64,000 bases of DNA, from NCBI RefSeq assembly GCF_030316765.1, contig NZ_JASZYT010000016.1, forward strand, positions 49,561 through 113,560. Direction: 5' to 3'. The stretch is from Variovorax saccharolyticus (lineage in GTDB: Bacteria > Pseudomonadota > Gammaproteobacteria > Burkholderiales > Burkholderiaceae_C). Below the pieces are notes generated by a model. The model was not told the DNA's origin, did not search any database, and saw only the letters and a program-made list of their open reading frames with translations. The translations under genes were made by a program, and so were the position numbers. Within the stretch, counting starts at the first letter, position 1, and each line of letters starts with the position of its first letter. This document shows, in pieces, positions 1 through 8,060 of this stretch.

Positions 1-1107
1 GCAGTGAACCTCGTCAACCCGCACGATGTGATGTACTACAACACGGATGCGCCGGGCACGGCGGTTCAAACGAAACGTGGCATCAAGCGTGTCGATCGCG
101 ACCCGGTCGACCCGCTTTACGCGAAGCAGTGGGAGTACCGGACTCCGGCGAGTCATGGGCAGGCGCTCGATGCTCCGGGGCGTCCACCCGCACATCGGGA
201 TTTCCTGCATGCTCATGACGCCTTGGTCGGCACCATCCCGAATGAGGAAGCCCGTTGGCGCCGGCGGCACAACTACTACTTGAATTGCATGCGCGATGTG
301 GATCGAAACATTGCGACGCTTCTTTCCGAGCTGGACGCCTCGGGGCTGTCCGACAAGACGATCGTGATCCTAACCGCCGATCATGGCGATATGGACGGCG
401 CGCACCAACTGCACGCCAAGGGTGCTGTCGCGTACCGCGAGCAGAACAACGTGCCCTTCATCGTTTCCCATCCGGCCTTCGCGGGCGGCAAGCAGTGCAA
501 GGCGGTCACTTCGCACGTCGACATTGCGCCAACACTGATTGGACTCACAGGAGTGGCCCCCGACAAACGGTCGGTCATCGCCAAAGGACTTCCTGGCAAG
601 GATGTTTCCGGACTCCTCGCGGCTCCCGAGCGCGCCGATTTCGCGGCTGTGCGCGACGGGGCGCTCTTCAACTACAACATGTTTGCGTACATCGACGGCG
701 ACTTCCTGAACAAGGCCGTCGACTACATGCAAAAGGGCGGGAAATCGAGTGAGCTCCAGAACGCGGGCATCCGCCCAGACATGATGAAGCGCGGCGCGGT
801 TCGGTCGGTGTTCGATGGCCAGTACGTGTTCGCGCGCTATTTTTCGCCGAAGCAGCACAACCGACCCACCACGGTGGAGGAGCTCTATCGTTCGAACGAT
901 GTCGAGCTGTTCGATGTGCGGGCCGATCCGAGCGAGATGAACAATCTCGGCACGCAAGGCGGGCGAAACCGGGAGCTTGTCCTCGCAATGAACGAGAAGC
1001 TCAACCGGCTAGTAGATGCCGAAGTCGGCGAAGACCGCGGGCAGATGCTTCCCGGCGGCATCGACGCCGGTTGGGAGGTTACGGCGGAGACAATGTCGGG
1101 GGCTTGA
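1..1107 (+). CDS. Sulfatase (alkaline-phosphatase superfamily), C-terminal part
   Basis: The reading frame is open from the first base, so the gene starts outside the window and its N-terminal active-site Cys/Ser motif cannot be seen. The visible 368 residues begin with a sulfatase-like NPHDVMYYN segment. They then carry TADHGDM, which supplies metal-binding Asp and His in this superfamily, and a later HQLHAKG with the conserved Lys. VDIAPTLIGLTG and the C-terminal ELFDVRADPSEMNNL stretch are also typical of sulfatases. The protein would hydrolyse a sulfate or related ester; the substrate cannot be told. It lies just before a minus-strand hydrolase/Bug cluster in convergent orientation. Family confident, substrate unknown. 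Confidence 0.85.
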   Translation, partial: AVNLVNPHDVMYYNTDAPGTAVQTKRGIKRVDRDPVDPLYAKQWEYRTPASHGQALDAPGRPPAHRDFLHAHDALVGTIPNEEARWRRRHNYYLNCMRDVDRNIATLLSELDASGLSDKTIVILTADHGDMDGAHQLHAKGAVAYREQNNVPFIVSHPAFAGGKQCKAVTSHVDIAPTLIGLTGVAPDKRSVIAKGLPGKDVSGLLAAPERADFAAVRDGALFNYNMFAYIDGDFLNKAVDYMQKGGKSSELQNAGIRPDMMKRGAVRSVFDGQYVFARYFSPKQHNRPTTVEELYRSNDVELFDVRADPSEMNNLGTQGGRNRELVLAMNEKLNRLVDAEVGEDRGQMLPGGIDAGWEVTAETMSGA

Positions 1108-1421
1108 GCCTCTCGCGCCTCGCGCAACTCCATCCCCGCTGGCTTTTTCAGGTTGTGCGGGCCCGCGACCGCTCCCGCGTGCATCGCTGACATTCGAAGC
1201 GAGAACTCAAAGGATGGCAACGGGCCGTGAGCACGCCTTCGTGACGAGATCGCGGATTGGAACTGACGGCCAGAACCGGGTGTACACCAATGACCGCTCC
1301 GGAGCGGGCTGGTGCCCACCAGCGGGGAGGAGTCCAAGCTAACAGCCAGCATAGATCTGTCCAGTTCTTGCGTCTACCCGGCGGCGCTGCGGCATGTCCT
1401 TAGTCGCCAGCCCAGTTTCGC
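1108..1421. other. Intergenic gap between convergent genes
   Basis: About 310 bases separate the convergent sulfatase and alpha/beta hydrolase genes. I see no convincing gene, repeat or strong hairpin in it; the short open frames here lack a credible start and family features. Confidence 0.5.
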
Positions 1422-2339
1422 TCACAAGTGCTTGCTAAACCACTCGAGCGCCGCCTCGCTTCCTTCGTCAAATCCGCTGAAGTAGATGCCGTAGTGGTCG
1501 ATGCCGTCGATGACCTTGTAATGGACCGGTACAGTCCCTTCCGACTTCAGAATGTCATAGGCCTTGCCGCTGTTCTCCCTGATGTCGAACAGCTCTTCGT
1601 TGCCCGCGTCCATCATCAACGTGGGGACCTTGAGCTTGCTCACCTCGTCGATGGTGTTGTACTGAAGAAAGCGTGCCAAGTGCGGTGTGCCGGCGAGCCC
1701 CGGATAGGCATCGATCCCTTGGGGCACCGGCGCGATCCTGCCCCTGGCAATGTCGACGGCCCGCTGCCTGGCGTGCGCGGCCAACGGCCCCTTGAGAACG
1801 GATGAGAGCGACGCGACTTGAATCGCCAGCACCTTGATGCGGTCGTCGTTCGCGGTGTGGTGCATCGCGATGCCGCCGCCGAAGCTGGTGCCCCATGCCC
1901 CGATGCGGTCCGGATCCACGTTCGGTTCTCCTTCGATGAAGTCGACGGCGGACCGGTAGTTTTGCAGCCATTCAACAGGATCGACCACTTCGCGGACGAG
2001 GCGAACCTTCGCGACGACCTCGTTCGACTCCTCCAAGTCGGGTCGATCGCCGACCAGCAGCACATGGCTCCCCGAGGCGGCCCATCCGCTGTAGGTAAAG
2101 CAAAGGCTCACGATGCCGGCTTCTGCGAACTTCGCCGCATACCGCTCACCGGTCGATTTGCTCCCGCCCCAACCGTGGGACAGCACGACTGCCGGTGCAC
2201 GCCGGTCTCCACCAAGGTCCTTCGGGCGATAGAGGTCGGCATCCAGCGCAATTCCGTTGCTCCAGATCTTCACGCGGGTCCGCTCGACCGTGTCCGGCAT
2301 GACGAGCTTGGGGTATTCAGGTTCCCTCGGCGTCGACAT
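1422..2339 (-). CDS. Alpha/beta hydrolase
   Basis: A 305-residue alpha/beta-hydrolase-fold protein. The N-terminal part has the oxyanion-hole type HGWGG stretch, and GTSFGG is the nucleophile elbow (G-x-S-x-G) in an IGAWGTSFGGGIA context like that of DUF1100/dienelactone-hydrolase-type enzymes. A late Asp (MDAGNEELFD) and His (IDGIDHYGIYF) can complete the triad. The start MSTPREPEYP at 2339 is preferred because it lies 4 bases after the stop of the upstream Bug gene; a longer start at 2375 would overlap that gene. The spacing suggests one transcript with the Bug protein and dioxygenase. A hydrolytic step on the imported compound is plausible, but the substrate is unknown. Confidence 0.85.
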   Translation of the reverse strand: MSTPREPEYPKLVMPDTVERTRVKIWSNGIALDADLYRPKDLGGDRRAPAVVLSHGWGGSKSTGERYAAKFAEAGIVSLCFTYSGWAASGSHVLLVGDRPDLEESNEVVAKVRLVREVVDPVEWLQNYRSAVDFIEGEPNVDPDRIGAWGTSFGGGIAMHHTANDDRIKVLAIQVASLSSVLKGPLAAHARQRAVDIARGRIAPVPQGIDAYPGLAGTPHLARFLQYNTIDEVSKLKVPTLMMDAGNEELFDIRENSGKAYDILKSEGTVPVHYKVIDGIDHYGIYFSGFDEGSEAALEWFSKHL

Positions 2340-2343
2340 GTGC

Positions 2344-3318
2344 TCAATCCACCTTGATGGCGTTCGTTCTGACAATCGATTGCCAGACCTTGAGATCGGC
2401 CGCCACGATCTGTTTGAACTCGGTTGAACTCTTCGGCGGTGGGCTTGAAAGATTGAGCTGAAGCATCCGTGCTCGGATCTCCGGATCGGCCAGAACCTTG
2501 ATGATCTCGCGATGGAGTCGGCTGACGACGGCGTCCGGCGTGGCCCTGGGAACGAAGACGCCGTACCAGCCGTCCACAGCGAAGTCCACGTCTTGCTCCT
2601 TGAACGTCAGCACGTCTGCAAGGCCCGGCGCACGTGCAGTGCCGGAGTTGCCCAATGCCTTGATCTTCCCGGCCTTGACCAGCGGGACTGAACTCGCGGC
2701 ATCGACGAACGCGACCTTGACGAGCCCGCCTGCCATGTCCTGATAAATCTGGGGCGTCGACTTGTACGGCACATGCGAAAGATTGAGCCCATATCGGTTC
2801 TTCAGCCACTCCATCACGAGGTGGCCGCTGGAACCTACGCTCCACGTGGCGTAGTTGATCTGGCCGGGGTGAGCCTTTGCATGGGCGATGAATTCACGCA
2901 GGTTGGTGGCAGGAAAGTCGGGCGCCACGACGAGATTGACCCCACCGGCGCCGAGTTGTGCGACCGGGCTGAGCTTGTCAAGCACATTGACGGCCAGCGC
3001 AGGTTGCAGCGCCTGATTGATCACTGTTGCACTGGCGCCGCCGAACAGCACCGTGTAGCCGTCGGGTCTGGAGTTTGCGACGTCCGCCGTGGCGACGAGC
3101 CCATTGGCCCCGACCTTGTTCTCCACGATGACCGGCTGCATCAGCGACTGCGACATGCTGTTGGCGACCAGGCGCAGCAATACGTCGCCGCCGGTCCCAG
3201 CGGTCGTGCCGATCACCATGCGGACGGGACGGGCGGGCCATGCTTCCTCGGCACGCAACGGAGCGGCAATCGCGGCGCTCGCCAGGACCGCCAGCACAAG
3301 AAGTCTTGCGAAGTTCAT
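2344..3318 (-). CDS. Bug-family (TctC) periplasmic solute-binding protein
   Basis: A 324-residue tripartite tricarboxylate receptor family protein. It has a cleavable signal (MNFARLLVLAVLASAAIAAPLRAEE), then the Bug signature WPARPVRMVIGTTAGTGGDVLLRLVA, the ligand-loop region VENKVGANG and a later INYATWSVGSSGHL stretch. Length and order match the family, which binds small carboxylates or related anions. The start at 3318 is chosen because it begins the signal peptide and follows a GGAGACG ribosome-binding site; the frame stays open upstream but would add an unlikely leader. It sits between the alpha/beta hydrolase and the dioxygenase. No TctA/TctB membrane genes are in the window. Confidence 0.92.
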   Translation of the reverse strand: MNFARLLVLAVLASAAIAAPLRAEEAWPARPVRMVIGTTAGTGGDVLLRLVANSMSQSLMQPVIVENKVGANGLVATADVANSRPDGYTVLFGGASATVINQALQPALAVNVLDKLSPVAQLGAGGVNLVVAPDFPATNLREFIAHAKAHPGQINYATWSVGSSGHLVMEWLKNRYGLNLSHVPYKSTPQIYQDMAGGLVKVAFVDAASSVPLVKAGKIKALGNSGTARAPGLADVLTFKEQDVDFAVDGWYGVFVPRATPDAVVSRLHREIIKVLADPEIRARMLQLNLSSPPPKSSTEFKQIVAADLKVWQSIVRTNAIKVD

Positions 3319-3344
3319 GACGTCTCCATTGGTATGCGCTGCGT

Positions 3345-4226
3345 TCAGGCCGCCTCGGCCATCGGGCTCTGGACCGCGACCCGTGTCGGGTCGGCCGCAG
3401 CAGGCGCATGGCCGTTGATGGTCACCCGATGCCCATGCCGCCGCGCCGGGAAGTAGTCCCACAAGGCGTGATGTTGCGTGCATCGGTTGTCCCAGAACGC
3501 GATCGAATTGTGCTCCCAGCGAAAGCGACACTGGAACAGAGGGTGCGCCAAGTGGTCATAGAGAAAGCCAAGCAGTGCATCGCTCTCTGCCCGGGTGAGT
3601 TGGGGAATGTGGGTAGTGAAGCCACTGTTGACGAACAGGATCTTCCTGCCGGTTTCGGGGTGAACCGTCACGACCGGATGCTCAGTGCGTGAATAGGCAA
3701 TATCCACCGGCTTGACGCCAAGACCGTTCAACCACGGCTTGGCGCCATCGTGGATCGCAGTCAGGCCCTCAAGCAAGGTTTTCATGCTCGTCGACAGGGC
3801 ATCGTAGGCGGCGTACATGCTCGCCCACAGCGTGTCGCCGCCCACCGGCGGGACATCCGTCAAGTGGAGCATGCTGGCCATGGGCGGCGCTTGGTCGCAG
3901 CTCACGTCGGTGTGCCAGCTCTCGCCCGTCGCACGGGTGGAATTTGCATCCGCATGAACCACCAGAAGCTCCGGGTGCTCCGGATGGCGGCTGCGCTTGA
4001 CCGGGTGCACGTGGAGCGAGCCGAATTGCTTGCCCAGGCTCATGTGCTGCTGCGGCGACAGCTGCTGGTCGCGGAAGAAGATCACCTGGTTGTCCCACAG
4101 CGCTTGCTTGATGCGGGCCAAATCCCCGGGCGCCACAGGCTTGCTCAAGTCGACGCCGAACACTTCGGCTCCGATGGTCGGGGTGAGCTTGCGGATGGTC
4201 AGATTGCCTTCATGGATGGCGTTCAT
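3345..4226 (-). CDS. TauD/TfdA-family Fe(II)/2-oxoglutarate dioxygenase
   Basis: A 293-residue member of the TauD/TfdA dioxygenases, which hydroxylate a substrate (taurine, aryloxyacetates, sulfate esters and others) while splitting 2-oxoglutarate to succinate and CO2. The facial triad is visible: the H-x-D pair at about residues 105/107 in ESWHTDVSC and the distal His at about 252 in WDNRCTQHHALWDY. An Arg near 267 (RHGHRVTI) would bind 2-oxoglutarate. Start at 4226 follows a GGAGACC site; the frame runs on to 4280 without a signal. It is divergent from the LysR gene and first in a minus-strand group with the Bug protein and hydrolase. With the nearby sulfatase, an organosulfur or ester substrate is possible but unproven. 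Confidence 0.92.
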   Translation of the reverse strand: MNAIHEGNLTIRKLTPTIGAEVFGVDLSKPVAPGDLARIKQALWDNQVIFFRDQQLSPQQHMSLGKQFGSLHVHPVKRSRHPEHPELLVVHADANSTRATGESWHTDVSCDQAPPMASMLHLTDVPPVGGDTLWASMYAAYDALSTSMKTLLEGLTAIHDGAKPWLNGLGVKPVDIAYSRTEHPVVTVHPETGRKILFVNSGFTTHIPQLTRAESDALLGFLYDHLAHPLFQCRFRWEHNSIAFWDNRCTQHHALWDYFPARRHGHRVTINGHAPAAADPTRVAVQSPMAEAA

Positions 4227-4289
4227 GGGGTGGTCTCCGATGAGTTTCGTTGGGCGATGCGCTGACCGAAGTCTGGTCAAAGCCGCTCG

Positions 4290-4332
4290 AAAACACCAAT
4301 GAAAGCCTGGGCCGCGCGCATTACTCTTTGGT
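4290..4332 (+). promoter_or_regulatory. Left copy of an inverted 43-bp control segment
   Basis: This segment lies between the dioxygenase gene (start 4226, minus) and the LysR gene (start 4334, plus). Its reverse complement matches 5347-5389 at 35 of 43 positions, counted by hand; the conserved blocks are ACCAAAGAGT at one end and TTCATTGGTGTTTT at the other. Each copy also carries an imperfect dyad ACCAAwGA...TCwTTGGT. This is the place where a divergent LysR regulator would bind. A binding site is inferred, not shown. Confidence 0.65.
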
Positions 4333-4333
4333 T

Positions 4334-5299
4334 ATGTCGACCCGCCGCCCACGAGCATCTCCACCTGTCAGCGCGCAGGCCTTTCTGCAGCGACATCTCA
4401 AGCTGCGCCAACTTCGCCTGTTGGTAGCACTCGACCAGCATCGCCACGTCGGCCGGGTCGCCGAGGCCATGCACCTAACGCAGCCGGCCGTCTCGAAGGC
4501 CCTGGCGGAACTTGAACGCGGGCTCGGGATGTCACTCTTTGCTCGGACGCCCCAAGGGCTGGTTCCCACGCCTGAAGGCGTTTGTCTGACCCGCCATGCG
4601 CAATCCGTCCATGAAGACCTGAACCGCGCCGCCCTGGCACTGGACTCGATCGGCCAGCCCGAGGTCTGGCGCGTGGCGGTAGGGGCTATGCACGGCACCA
4701 CATCGGTCATACCCATGGCGTTCGAGCGCCTGCAACGACAGCGAACACCGACGACAGCTTTCGATCTCACGGTGCAGGAAGGCTCTCCCGACCTATTGCT
4801 ACCCCTGCTGCGCGCTGGAAAGCTGGATGTCGTGATGGGCGTGGCGCCGGAACGGAGCGCCGCGGCCGATCTGCACGTCGTGCCGCTGTATGTCGACCCC
4901 ATGGTGTGGATGGTGGCGCCCGGCCATCCGCTGGCTCGCGCCGATCGACCCACACTGCACGATCTGGCCGACTCGATGTGGGTATTGCCGCCCCGTGTGG
5001 CCCGGGTGCGCGCCGTGATCGACGCGATGCTTCGCAGGAACAGGGTGCTCGTGCCATCCAGGCTGGTGGAGACCGTGTCGTTCGATTCGTTGCTTGGCAT
5101 GGTTTGCGACCACGGTGCGGTTGCGCTGTCAACCAGACGGCTTGCCCGCAGTGCCGAGACTCGCGGGCTCGTGCAGGTGCTCGACATCGACATGGCCGGG
5201 CTGGTCCTCCCGATTTCGGCAATGACGCTGGTCGAGCCGGAACCGAGCGCCTATGCGGTCGAATTCTTCCAGTGTCTGGTGGAGGCCTCGGCACGATAG
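4334..5299 (+). CDS. LysR-family transcriptional regulator
   Basis: A 321-residue LysR regulator. A winged helix-turn-helix (about residues 20-80: LKLRQLRLLVALDQHRHVG, then TQPAVSKALAELERGLG) is followed by a substrate-binding domain. The start MSTRRPR at 4334 puts the DNA-binding domain at the usual distance from the N terminus; an upstream ATG at 4250 would place coding sequence over the control segment. The gene lies between a minus-strand dioxygenase/Bug/hydrolase group and a plus-strand Bug/carboxyltransferase-like/Bug group, and is bracketed by inverted near-identical control segments. It probably controls both groups in response to a pathway substrate or intermediate. Confidence 0.9.
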   Translation: MSTRRPRASPPVSAQAFLQRHLKLRQLRLLVALDQHRHVGRVAEAMHLTQPAVSKALAELERGLGMSLFARTPQGLVPTPEGVCLTRHAQSVHEDLNRAALALDSIGQPEVWRVAVGAMHGTTSVIPMAFERLQRQRTPTTAFDLTVQEGSPDLLLPLLRAGKLDVVMGVAPERSAAADLHVVPLYVDPMVWMVAPGHPLARADRPTLHDLADSMWVLPPRVARVRAVIDAMLRRNRVLVPSRLVETVSFDSLLGMVCDHGAVALSTRRLARSAETRGLVQVLDIDMAGLVLPISAMTLVEPEPSAYAVEFFQCLVEASAR

Positions 5300-5346
5300 A
5301 TTGGCTCCCGCGACCGCCTCGGGCGCCAGGTTGGTGGGCCTCCATG

Positions 5347-5389
5347 ACCAAAGAGTTATGGGCTTGGCTTGGGTTTTCATTGGTGTTTT
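5347..5389 (-). promoter_or_regulatory. Right copy of the inverted 43-bp control segment
   Basis: This lies after the LysR stop and about 60 bases before the second Bug gene (start 5449). It is the inverted near-copy of 4290-4332 (35 of 43 identical by hand). Its end nearer the Bug gene matches the end of the left copy nearer the dioxygenase gene, so both target operons see the same segment in the same relative orientation. This fits two targets of one regulator. Confidence 0.65.
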
Positions 5390-5448
5390 GGCGTAACGTT
5401 GTTCAGACTTCAGGCAACGCCATCAACGACAAACATCAGAGACAACCC

Positions 5449-6447
5449 ATGAAGCGACAACTGACTCCGCCCATTCTTCGCCGCACCCTGGGAGCCGTCG
5501 TTGCCGCCGCTTTCGCAGTGCTGGCCTCGCCCGCCGCGTTGGCACAGGTACCCACCGACAAGCCGATTCGCATCGTCGCGGCCGGGCCAGCCGGCGCGAC
5601 CACCGACATCGTGGCGCGCCTTTTGGCGGACGGCCTGCAAAAGGAACTGAATCAGACGGTCGTCGTCGATCCGAAGCCCGGCGCCGGTGGTGCGGTGGCA
5701 GTGAACGATTTGATGCAGGCGCCGCACGACGGCCATACGGTGCTCGTCGCGCTCAACGCGCTGGTCAGCGAGATCCCTCATATCGTCAAGCTGCGCTTCG
5801 ACATGGCCAAGGAAATTAAGCCGCTCGCCGAACTTGGGCGCGCAGGCATCGTGATGGTGGGTCACCCGTCGGTACCCGCGAAGAGCCTGGGCGAGGTGAT
5901 CAGCTATGTCAAGACATCTCCGGGCAAGGTGAGCTATGCCTCCTACAGCGCCGGCACACTGTCGCATGTGATGGGGCTGCAGTTGAACAAGGCTGCCGGC
6001 ATCGACATGTCGCATGTCGGCTACAAAGGCTCGACCCCCGCGCTCACCGACGTGATGGGTGGCCACGTACCACTGATGTTCGACGGGATCCCGACCGCGA
6101 TTCCGATGATCAAGGCCGGCAAGATCGTCCCCTACGCGGTCAGCCTCCCGCAGCGTTCGCCGCTGCTGCCCAACGTGCCGACATTCGCCGAACTCGGCTA
6201 CCCGCAACTCGAAGCGACGGGCTGGCAGGGACTGTGGGTAACGCCCGACGTGCCGGCAGCGGCGCAGAACCGGCTGCGCGAAGCGGCCCTGAAGGTGATG
6301 GCGCAACCCGCGACGCGCGAGCGACTCAGGGAATTGGGCCTCGAACCGGGCCAGCCGCGGACGCCGGACGAGTTGGTGAAGTCGCTGCGCGTCGACTACG
6401 ACCGCGTTGGCGCCGTGCTGAAGTCGATCGACTTCAAGCCCGAGTGA
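5449..6447 (+). CDS. Bug-family (TctC) periplasmic solute-binding protein
   Basis: A 332-residue Bug receptor with signal peptide MKRQLTPPILRRTLGAVVAA and an A-x-A type end ALAQ, then the family signature PIRIVAAGPAGATTDIVARLLA, the VVVDPKPGAGG loop and SYASYSAGTLSHVMGLQLNK. Start at 5449 is chosen for the signal peptide; the frame is open far upstream through the LysR gene, but that part is a shadow. It follows the right control segment and directly precedes the carboxyltransferase-like gene, whose possible GTG start overlaps its stop. It should bind a small anionic ligand in the periplasm. Confidence 0.92.
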   Translation: MKRQLTPPILRRTLGAVVAAAFAVLASPAALAQVPTDKPIRIVAAGPAGATTDIVARLLADGLQKELNQTVVVDPKPGAGGAVAVNDLMQAPHDGHTVLVALNALVSEIPHIVKLRFDMAKEIKPLAELGRAGIVMVGHPSVPAKSLGEVISYVKTSPGKVSYASYSAGTLSHVMGLQLNKAAGIDMSHVGYKGSTPALTDVMGGHVPLMFDGIPTAIPMIKAGKIVPYAVSLPQRSPLLPNVPTFAELGYPQLEATGWQGLWVTPDVPAAAQNRLREAALKVMAQPATRERLRELGLEPGQPRTPDELVKSLRVDYDRVGAVLKSIDFKPE

Positions 6448-6461
6448 GCAAGAGTGCAGCC

Positions 6462-7958
6462 ATGCTCGAACACCTCAAGAAAGTCGTCGCTGCGGAAACC
6501 GCGCGCACCGGCAAGCGCCGCACGATCCACCTGACTGACGACACCCTGCGTGACGGCCAGCAATGTCTGTGGGCCACCCGCATGCGCACCGAGCACATGC
6601 TGCCGATCGCCGAGCGCATGGACCGCGCCGGCTTCCTGTCGATGCAGGCGATCGCGCTGGTCCAGTTCGATGCCAGCGTCCTGTTCCTGAACCAGGACCC
6701 GTTCGAGCGCATCCGCCTGCTGCGTGAGCGGATCACGCACACGCCGATGCGCGGCGCCGTGCGCAGCAACCTGATGCGCGGCTTCTTTCCGGTGGCCGAT
6801 GACATTTCCGAGCTCTTCGTCGAACGGCAGATCGCCAACGGCATCCGCGACATCGCGGTCTTCGACGCCTTGATGTGCTCGGAAAACCTCGCCTCCAGCA
6901 TCGGCACGGCGCGCCGCCTCGGTGCCCATGTGACCCTCGGGCTCGGCTACAACATCGCGCCGGGCTATGACGACGCCTTGTACGCAAGCAAGGCGCGTGA
7001 AGGTGTGGAGCGTTTCGGCGTGCAGGCCGTCGCGCTCGCCGATGCGGCTGGCATCCTAACGATCGAACGGGTGCGCACGCTGGTGCCGGCGCTGAAGCTT
7101 GCCATCGGCGACAACGCACGACTGGAGTTCAATACCCATTGTCTGACCGGGCTCGGACCGCTGCTCGCGATCGAGGCCGCGGTGCATGGCGCCGACAGCA
7201 TCCTCACGGCGGTGGACCCGCTTGCCAATGGCAACTCGCTGCCGGCCAGCCAGATGATCGCGCGCAACCTGCGCGAGGTCGGCTTCGACGTGGTGGTGGA
7301 TGACCGCCTGCTGGATGAGGTGGGCGACTACCTCGGCGCACTGGCAGAACGGGAAGGGATGCCCGTCGGCGTGCCTGCCGAGTACGAGCCCAGCCACTAC
7401 ATCACGCAGTACGCGGGCGGGGCAATGAGCAACCTGGAATCGCAGCTCAAGCTCGCCGGCATGATGGACAGGATGCCGGCAGTGCTGGAGGAGATCGGAC
7501 GGGTTCGCGTGGAGCTTGGCTCGCCGATCATGGTCACGCCCTATCCCGCGATCATCTCTGCGCAGGCGGTGATGAACGTGCTGAACGGCGAGCGCTACAA
7601 GGTTGTGCCGGACGAAGTGAAGAAGTATGTCTGCGGCTATTTCGGCGAGCTGCCGCTGCCGGTGGATGCGAACGTCAAGGACCGGATCATCGCCAACGGA
7701 TCGAAGGACGTAGCTCTCATTCCCCCCGTCATCGAACCGGTGCTGCCAGGCCTGCGCCAGCGCTACAAAAACATCGGGGACGATGAATTGCTGCTGCGCT
7801 ATATGTACGGCGACGAGAAGATCAACGCGCTGAAGCCGACGCCTGCAGACGACAGCTACGGCCTGCGACACCCGGTGGTCGACCTCGTGAACGGCCTGGC
7901 GCAACGCGAGCGCAAGGCGCAAGTGGCCGGCAGCGGCTTCTCGCTGAGCGCGAACTAG
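6462..7958 (+). CDS. HMGL-like/PYC_OADA carboxyltransferase-like protein, no biotin domain
   Basis: A 498-residue protein with an N-terminal DRE-TIM (HMGL-like) barrel and a C-terminal conserved carboxylase (PYC_OADA) domain, as in oxaloacetate decarboxylase alpha and pyruvate carboxylase subunit B. It ends without a biotinyl MKM domain. The usual metal-site features are altered. TLRDGQQ (D31) replaces the normal TLRDAHQS, the carbamylated Lys of IKDMAG is Ala (about A193 in ALADAAG), and the usual H-x-H is N-x-H (N224, H226 in FNTHCLTG). A normal biotin-dependent carboxyl transfer is therefore doubtful; a lyase, decarboxylase or condensing role is possible. Start 6462 is used; a GTG at 6444 overlaps the Bug stop as GTGA and could couple translation. 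Confidence 0.8.
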   Translation: MLEHLKKVVAAETARTGKRRTIHLTDDTLRDGQQCLWATRMRTEHMLPIAERMDRAGFLSMQAIALVQFDASVLFLNQDPFERIRLLRERITHTPMRGAVRSNLMRGFFPVADDISELFVERQIANGIRDIAVFDALMCSENLASSIGTARRLGAHVTLGLGYNIAPGYDDALYASKAREGVERFGVQAVALADAAGILTIERVRTLVPALKLAIGDNARLEFNTHCLTGLGPLLAIEAAVHGADSILTAVDPLANGNSLPASQMIARNLREVGFDVVVDDRLLDEVGDYLGALAEREGMPVGVPAEYEPSHYITQYAGGAMSNLESQLKLAGMMDRMPAVLEEIGRVRVELGSPIMVTPYPAIISAQAVMNVLNGERYKVVPDEVKKYVCGYFGELPLPVDANVKDRIIANGSKDVALIPPVIEPVLPGLRQRYKNIGDDELLLRYMYGDEKINALKPTPADDSYGLRHPVVDLVNGLAQRERKAQVAGSGFSLSAN

Positions 7959-8060
7959 GCTCGTCGACTGCCCATCCTCCAAGGTCCCCATTTTCCACAT
8001 GGAGAACACGAAGCGGACCCTCCGGGAGCTCCCACGTTCGGCGAAACCAAGGAAAGAATC

